NCBI GenBank assembly: GCA_946184675.1
Contig: CAMHFW010000003.1
Location: 1 to 42,980, forward strand
Source of the DNA: an uncultured Clostridia bacterium
Lineage (GTDB): Bacteria > Bacillota > Clostridia > Lachnospirales > Lachnospiraceae
Direction: 5' to 3'
DNA length: 42,980 nucleotides
Translations under genes and position numbers: made by a program
Notes under the pieces: model-generated
What the model was told of the DNA's origin: nothing
The model's input: only the letters and a program-made list of their open reading frames with translations
Database searches by the model: none
Shown: one piece after another, positions 37,630 through 42,980 of the stretch
Position numbering within the stretch: position 1 is the first letter of the stretch
Layout of the letters: each line of letters starts with the position of its first letter

Positions 37630-38628
37630 ATGTTTGATCTTGTATCCTTTATACCGCGTGCGGTCAGTCAGAGTATTCCGCTCCTGTTCGGCAGTACAGG
37701 TGAGACGATTACGGAGAAGTCCGGAAATCTGAACCTTGGTATTCCGGGTATCATGTATGTCGGTGCCATGAGCGGTGTTATCGGCGCTTTCTTCTATGAG
37801 CAGGCCTGCAAGAACAGCGGCAGCAGCTTAAATACCTTTATCGCGATCCTGATTCCTCTGGTTTGCTCTATCATCGGATCAGCCCTGATGGGACTGCTCT
37901 ACTGTTTCCTGACGGTAACCCTGCGTGCCAACCAGAACGTTACCGGTCTTGCCATGACCACCTTTGGCGTTGGTTTCGGTAATTTCTTCGGTGGTTCCCT
38001 GATCAAACTGACCGGCAGTGACGTGCCTTCCATCGCCCTTTCGGCGACCAGCGCCTGCTTCAGCCGGACCCTTCCGGGAGCAAAAAGCACGGGAGCCTTT
38101 GGGAAGCTTATCCTTTCCTACGGTTTCCTGGCTTACGCGGCGATTATTATCGCTTTCATCGCTGCTTATATTCTGAAGAGTACGCGTGTAGGTCTGCACC
38201 TGCGCGCAGTCGGAGAGAATCCGGCCACCGCGGATGCGGCTGGCATCAATGTTACCAAATACAAATACGTTTCCACGATCATCGGCAGCATGATTGCGGG
38301 ACTGGGCGGCCTCTACTATGTTATGGACTACACCTCCGGTGTATGGTCCAATGACGGATTCGGAGACAGAGGATGGCTTGCCATCGCTCTGGTTATCTTC
38401 ACCATCTGGCGCCCCAACATCAGCGTATTCGCATCCATCCTGTTCGGCGGACTGTATATCCTGTATCTGTATATCCCTACCGGCACCAATCTTGCCATCA
38501 AAGAGATTTACAAGATGCTTCCCTATATTGTTACGATCATCGTGCTGATCATTATCAGTATCCGCAACAAGAAGGAGAATCAGCCGCCGGCCTCGCTCGG
38601 CCTGCCATACTTCCGCGAAGACAGGTAA
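37630..38628 (+). CDS. ABC transporter permease (BMP/nucleoside-type)
   Basis: SIPLLFGSTGETITEKSGNLNLGIPGIM; LRAVGENPATADAAGINVTKYKY. Confidence 0.92.
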   Translation: MFDLVSFIPRAVSQSIPLLFGSTGETITEKSGNLNLGIPGIMYVGAMSGVIGAFFYEQACKNSGSSLNTFIAILIPLVCSIIGSALMGLLYCFLTVTLRANQNVTGLAMTTFGVGFGNFFGGSLIKLTGSDVPSIALSATSACFSRTLPGAKSTGAFGKLILSYGFLAYAAIIIAFIAAYILKSTRVGLHLRAVGENPATADAAGINVTKYKYVSTIIGSMIAGLGGLYYVMDYTSGVWSNDGFGDRGWLAIALVIFTIWRPNISVFASILFGGLYILYLYIPTGTNLAIKEIYKMLPYIVTIIVLIIISIRNKKENQPPASLGLPYFREDR

Positions 38629-38677
38629 TATGCACCGGCCGGTAAGGCTTGTATGACGGAATATGAAATGAAAAGAT

Positions 38678-38719
38678 CCCTGACACTTATATGCAAGCAT
38701 ATGGTGTCAGGGCTTTTTT
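38678..38719 (+). terminator. Terminator of the BMP ABC operon
   Basis: CCCTGACAC-TTATATGCAAGCATATG-GTGTCAGGG followed by CTTTTTT. Confidence 0.9.
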
Positions 38720-38793
38720 GTTTGGTGCCGGGCGCTGCGGGACAGGACTGTCGGGTTGCGGGCAAGATTGTCGGGGTGGGACTGCAGACTGCT

Positions 38794-39009
38794 GGGCGGA
38801 CAGTAAGAAAAGCAAGTCATGGGAACCTGTACTGTCCGCCCGGGGGCGGATGTCAGCCTGAGCCTGCAAACATGTCTGGGCGGACAGTAAGAAAAGCAAG
38901 TCATGGGAACCTGTACTGTCTGCCCGGGAGCGGATGTCAGCCTGAGCCTGCAAACATGTCTGGGCGGACAGTACGGAAAGCAAGTCATGGAAGGCTGTAC
39001 TGTCCGCCC
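38794..39009. repeat. Tandem array of an 84-bp hairpin repeat (2 full copies plus 48-bp partial)
   Basis: GGGCGGACAGTA...TACTGTCCGCCC starts at 38794, 38878 and 38962; loop core AAGCAAGTCATGG is conserved. Confidence 0.95.
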
Positions 39010-39049
39010 TCCTTTGCAGCCTGCTTGAAATGATAGTGAGCTAAGTTTG

Positions 39050-39859
39050 CTATATATGAGGGAAACGGGTCCGCAGCATATGCTCAAGATAGTCTGTGTC
39101 GAGCGGCTGATTCTCTGATTCCATGGTGAAAAGGAATCCCCGGCCTATATCATAGCCTTCCTGGGAATACGCGGAGATTTTCAGCACAGTTTCATCATGG
39201 TAATTTTCCTTAGACAGTAATCCGAAATGTTCCAGAATAACCTCTTCACGATTCCAGACATCGAGTAAAGTGAAGTCACAGAAAACCTGCCCGAGAAGGC
39301 GTGTCCGCAGGGGGTATTCATAGCGGTATGGGATGCCAAGGATCCGCAGCTTATCAGCTATGATTTTTTCGCTCTTTGAACGGACCCGTTCTCCGTTTTC
39401 AGTAAAGAGCCTAGGGGAATTGCCAGAGAAACTTTTACCCATATAGGAGACATTTTTCCATTTCTCCACAAACAGATCATCTGGAAGAACATAGGGTGAA
39501 ACAAGGCTTTTTCGAGAGTCAGAAAGGTTTTGATATACTTGTGCAAGGGCCTGGTATAAATCATGAATATCTCTGAGAAGACCGCGGTTTATCAACTCTT
39601 CAGTTTCTAAAGCAAGCTTTTTGGCGGTTTGAAGAAAACGTAAATCATAGTCCTTTTGAGCTAGGCTTGTGATTAGAGAGACATTTGTTTTCGGAATATA
39701 AATTCTCCGAGTATCCCGGGAGGCAGGCTTGTAGTAATACTGGTCATGTTTCCTGTTTTTGCAAATCAGGAGTTTTCCCTCTGGTTTAATGCTTAATGAA
39801 TTCCGAACTGTAGTGAGATACTGTTGTAGTAATATGTTTTGCTTTTCCATTGTATCCAT
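39050..39859 (-). CDS. Uncharacterised protein with candidate PD-(D/E)XK-like nuclease domain
   Basis: RVRSKSEKIIADKLRILGIPYRYEYPL...GQVFCDFTLLDVWNREEVILEHFGLLSKENY: SKSE...YEYPL...DFTLLD...LEHFG pattern. Confidence 0.72.
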   Translation of the reverse strand: MDTMEKQNILLQQYLTTVRNSLSIKPEGKLLICKNRKHDQYYYKPASRDTRRIYIPKTNVSLITSLAQKDYDLRFLQTAKKLALETEELINRGLLRDIHDLYQALAQVYQNLSDSRKSLVSPYVLPDDLFVEKWKNVSYMGKSFSGNSPRLFTENGERVRSKSEKIIADKLRILGIPYRYEYPLRTRLLGQVFCDFTLLDVWNREEVILEHFGLLSKENYHDETVLKISAYSQEGYDIGRGFLFTMESENQPLDTDYLEHMLRTRFPHI

Positions 39860-40159
39860 ATGCAATCCTTCATAACTTGATGATCATTGTGGTTAGCGTT
39901 GCTGCATGTTTAGACTATAAGACAGGGAGGCATTTTTCTCAATGACAATTGTTCGACCAGATTCGGCAGGAAGTTTCACTATTTGTCAAAATAAGATAAA
40001 CTCTGACAGAAAGCGGCAGGAAAAGACGGAGATTTGAAAGACCATGTCGACATTTTGTGAATATCGATGCTAGATAATAACCGCTAATTTTCATAAAAAA
40101 ATATCGCAATGATGCGGGATATAGTATAATATGTTTAAAGCGGAAAGGAGGATCTTTGC

Positions 40160-40687
40160 ATGAAACAGCTGTCTTTTACGGATATTGAGTATGCCGGCCG
40201 CCGGCGCGCTGCAAGGCGGGAAACTTTTCTGAATACGATGGAGAAGATGATTTCCTGGGATTACTGGGTCAGCCAGATCCGCCCTCATTATCCGACTGGT
40301 ACGAGAGGCCGCAGGCCCAGAGGCATTGAGACAATGCTGCGCATGTATCTTCTGCAGAAATGGTACGGGCTCTCGGATGAAGGGATCGAGGATGCCGTCA
40401 GCGACAGCTATGCCATGCGTTCTTTTATGCGGCTGGATTTTGCAATCGAGCAGGTGCCGTCCGCTACGACCCTTCGCCGTTTCCGCCATATTCTGAATAA
40501 AACGGGGATCGCGCAGCAACTGCAGGAGGAGATCGATGAGAAGGTGCGGGCAGCCGGCAAACAGCTGCGCTGCGGCAGTATTACGGACGCTTCCCTGCTG
40601 ACTGTTCAGTCACATCGCAGGAAAAAAGAGAAGGGAGCTGTCAAAGAGGCAGGACCAAAGCGTGATGAAAAGAAAAGTGAGGCATAG
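40160..40687 (+). pseudogene. Truncated IS5-type transposase (N-terminal half only)
   Basis: MKQLSFTDIEYAGRRRAARRETFLNTMEKMISWDYWVSQIRPHYP..GRRPRGIETMLRMYLLQKWYGLSDEGIEDAV resembles the IS5 InsH N-terminus; ends after the first DDE Asp (ITDAS). Confidence 0.82.
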
Positions 40688-40696
40688 CCGGGCTTC

Positions 40697-41353
40697 ATGA
40701 AGAAACAAATCTTTCTGGAATGGCTGCAGATTGCGGCGGGCCTGGCCGTGTTCTCACTGGGCGTTCACCTGACGATCTTTGCCAACATCGGTCTTGCGCC
40801 GTGGGACTGTCTGGGGATGGGAGTGGCAAAGCACACGCCGCTCAATTACGGGCTTTCTATGACAGTCATGTCGGTCTTTATCCTGATCCTGGATCTCCTG
40901 CTCAAGGAAAGGATTGGTTTTGGGACCATTATCGACGCCCTGCTGACTGGAAATATCATACAATTCTATAACGATATCAATCCCTTTCCCATGAACGAAA
41001 GTCTGCCTGCCGGGATCCTCTATATGCTGGCAGGCTTTGTTTTGATGGCGGTAGGGATGCGGATCTATATGGCAGCCGGTCAGTGCTGCGGACCGCGTGA
41101 TTCTCTCCTGGTCGGTTTGGGGAAAAGAATGCCGCATATTCCGATCGGAGCAGTGGAAATCATCATCTGGGCGGCAGTGCTTGCGGCCGGCTGGCTTTTG
41201 GGAGGACCAGTCGGGATCGGGACACTCATCAGTACCTTCGGTGCCGGTGCCGTCATGCAGATGGTCTACTCGGTCATCCGTTTTGAACCGAGGCAGATCA
41301 GGCACCGGAGTGTGTCCGAAGTCTTGAAAATACTGTTACGGACAGACAATTAA
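40697..41353 (+). CDS. YczE/YitT-like membrane protein
   Basis: GLAVFSLGVHLTIFANIGLAPWDCLGMGVAKHTPLNYG; AAGQCCGPRDSLLVGLGKR. Confidence 0.87.
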   Translation: MKKQIFLEWLQIAAGLAVFSLGVHLTIFANIGLAPWDCLGMGVAKHTPLNYGLSMTVMSVFILILDLLLKERIGFGTIIDALLTGNIIQFYNDINPFPMNESLPAGILYMLAGFVLMAVGMRIYMAAGQCCGPRDSLLVGLGKRMPHIPIGAVEIIIWAAVLAAGWLLGGPVGIGTLISTFGAGAVMQMVYSVIRFEPRQIRHRSVSEVLKILLRTDN

Positions 41354-41398
41354 ACGATAAGCAGGATCCGCCGGATCCCTGAAAGGAGATTTGACTTC

Positions 41399-42799
41399 AT
41401 GCAGCAGGTATCATTCAAAGACAGACTGTCTGCCCTGTTTGCGCCGGTAGATATGACAACCGGCGAACCTGTACACCAGATTCTCCGCTTCGCGGTGCCG
41501 ATGCTGATCGGCAATATCGCGCAGCAGATGTATAATACCGTAGATTCGATTGTGGTGGGAAGATATGTCGGGGATAATGCCCTGGCAGCAGTCGGCAGCG
41601 CCATGCCGATTCTGAACCTGATGTTTGTGCTCTTTATCGGAATCTCGACCGGTGCCAGCATCATGGTGGCCCAGTACTTTGGCGCCAGGCAGAGAGAGCA
41701 GCTGTCCAGATCGATCTGCAACTGCATTACGCTGACAGCAATCGCGTCCCTGATCATCATGATCATAGGCCCCCTGCTTGCCCGGCCGCTTTTGCAGCTG
41801 CTCAACACACCGGAGAGCATCATCGGATGGTGCACTTCCTATCTGACCATCTTTTTCCTGGGCTTTGCAGGAACAGGCTATTACAACATCCTGAGCGGTG
41901 TTCTGCGCGGACTGGGAGACGCCATGTCCGCCCTCCTGTATCTGATTGTAGCCACCATGCTCAATATCGTGCTGGATCTGCTTTTTGTGGCCTATGTCGG
42001 ACTTGGCGTGCCCGGGGTGGCACTTGCTACAATTATAGCTCAGTTCATCTCCGCCATTCTGGTCTTCCGGCGGCTGATGCAGAGAAAGGATATCTTTGAG
42101 ATCAGGCGTGATTATTTAATCCCGGACCGGTATTATGCAGGAAAACTGATTCGGCTGGGACTTCCGTCCGGAGCCACCCAGGCTATATTTTCCATGTCCA
42201 TGGTAGTGGTACAGTCCCTGACAAATAGTTTTGGCGAGATGTTCATTGCAGCCAATGTCATCGTCATGCGAATCGACGGCTTTGTAGTGCTGCCGGCCTT
42301 TACCTTCGGAGCGTCCATGACCACCTTTACAGGACAGAATATCGGGGCAGGCCGCCTGGACCGCGTCACAGAAGGGACGCGGAAAGGGGTGATCGCCGCC
42401 ATGGGTGTCAGCGCAGTTCTGTCATTTCTCATTTTCCTTTTTGGCAGACAGCTGATGGGAATCTTCACGACAACGCAGGATCTGGTGAACTTAAGTTACA
42501 GTGTCATGCGGATCCTTCTGGTCGGCTATGTGGTACTGGAAATCACCCAGTGCCTCAACGGCGTTATGACCGGCGCCGGCGACACTGTGACGCCTATGTG
42601 GCTTTCCATCATCAATACGGTCTGCATCCGCGTGCCGCTGGCCTATCTGCTGGTCTGGCTGACCAAAACGCCCGAGCAGCCGAAAGGAAACTTTTATATG
42701 CTGAGCACTTCTCTGCTGATCACATGGATCGTCGGGGCCTGTCTGGCAACCATTGCTTTCCGCAGAGGCAAGTGGAAAGAAAAAGCAATCATCGAATAG
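41399..42799 (+). CDS. MATE family efflux transporter
   Basis: GNIAQQMYNTVDSIVVGRYVGDNALAAVGSAMPI; GLGVPGVALATIIAQ; GQNIGAGRLDRV. Confidence 0.94.
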   Translation: MQQVSFKDRLSALFAPVDMTTGEPVHQILRFAVPMLIGNIAQQMYNTVDSIVVGRYVGDNALAAVGSAMPILNLMFVLFIGISTGASIMVAQYFGARQREQLSRSICNCITLTAIASLIIMIIGPLLARPLLQLLNTPESIIGWCTSYLTIFFLGFAGTGYYNILSGVLRGLGDAMSALLYLIVATMLNIVLDLLFVAYVGLGVPGVALATIIAQFISAILVFRRLMQRKDIFEIRRDYLIPDRYYAGKLIRLGLPSGATQAIFSMSMVVVQSLTNSFGEMFIAANVIVMRIDGFVVLPAFTFGASMTTFTGQNIGAGRLDRVTEGTRKGVIAAMGVSAVLSFLIFLFGRQLMGIFTTTQDLVNLSYSVMRILLVGYVVLEITQCLNGVMTGAGDTVTPMWLSIINTVCIRVPLAYLLVWLTKTPEQPKGNFYMLSTSLLITWIVGACLATIAFRRGKWKEKAIIE

Positions 42800-42805
42800 A
42801 AGCAG

Positions 42806-42952
42806 GGAGACAGGGGACGGTTCTCTGTCTCCCCCCTTTCTTTCATTCCGTTCGACAAAAAAGCTCGAAAACCAGCATAAAACTGGCTTTTCGAGCTTTT
42901 TTTGAAGCCATGTGGCGACAGGGGTAGGGAGACAGAGAACCGTCCCCTGTCT
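42806..42952. repeat. Dispersed inverted-repeat element, copy 3, core in the opposite orientation to copy 2
   Basis: Arms at 42806-42832 and 42928-42952; core hairpin AAAAAAGCTCGAAAACCAG..CTGGCTTTTCGAGCTTTTTTT (42857-42903) is the reverse complement of the copy 2 core. Confidence 0.95.
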
Positions 42953-42980
42953 ACTACAATGTATTTATGGTTGAGATACC

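Noticed and set aside
38794-39009. Tandem repeats considered as a CRISPR array
   Set aside because: The spacers between repeats are nearly identical rather than unique, the period is 84 bp, and no cas genes are in the window.
38653-39087. ORFs on both strands over the 84-bp repeats (38653-39033 +, 38687-38983 -, 38707-39087 -)
   Set aside because: 84 is a multiple of 3, so the repeat keeps frames open on both strands. The proteins are just translated repeats without RBS or recognisable domains.
1-42980. tRNA or rRNA genes
   Set aside because: Intergenic gaps were scanned by eye and no cloverleaf/TTC-A-A-type signatures or rRNA segments were recognised. A tRNAscan/Infernal run would be needed to be certain.

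Overview
This 43-kb window looks like chromosome from a Clostridia/Lachnospiraceae-type Firmicute. That placement rests on gene content and style only. Most of it is dense housekeeping and transport operons: rsmE - cysteine desulfurase - thiI - mtaB; azlCD; a GntR-regulated ABC exporter; a divergent trigger factor; an acyl-phosphate transferase; PrsW; an orphan PTS EIIC; a class A PBP; rubredoxin; trkA-trkH-galE; a BMP-type nucleoside ABC transporter; YczE; and MATE. The less ordinary content is as follows. (1) A dispersed element has perfect 27-bp inverted-repeat arms (GGAGACAGGGGACGGTTCTCTGTCTCC). It occurs three times, at both window ends and exactly filling the gap between two convergent stop codons. 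Two copies carry the same bidirectional-terminator core in opposite orientations. (2) Three consecutive hairpins, the first a perfect 29-bp stem, lie between a promoter-like sequence and prsW. (3) An 84-bp tandem hairpin array with a conserved loop lies directly 3' of a candidate stand-alone PD-(D/E)XK-like nuclease gene and near a truncated IS5-type transposase. (4) A barnase-like RNase with a lipoprotein signal is followed by a barstar-like inhibitor with an unusual acidic tail. (5) Hairpins with an attenuator look lie inside the BMP transporter operon. I saw no CRISPR array, rRNA or tRNA. All calls were made by eye from the sequence and supplied ORFs; no database search was run.
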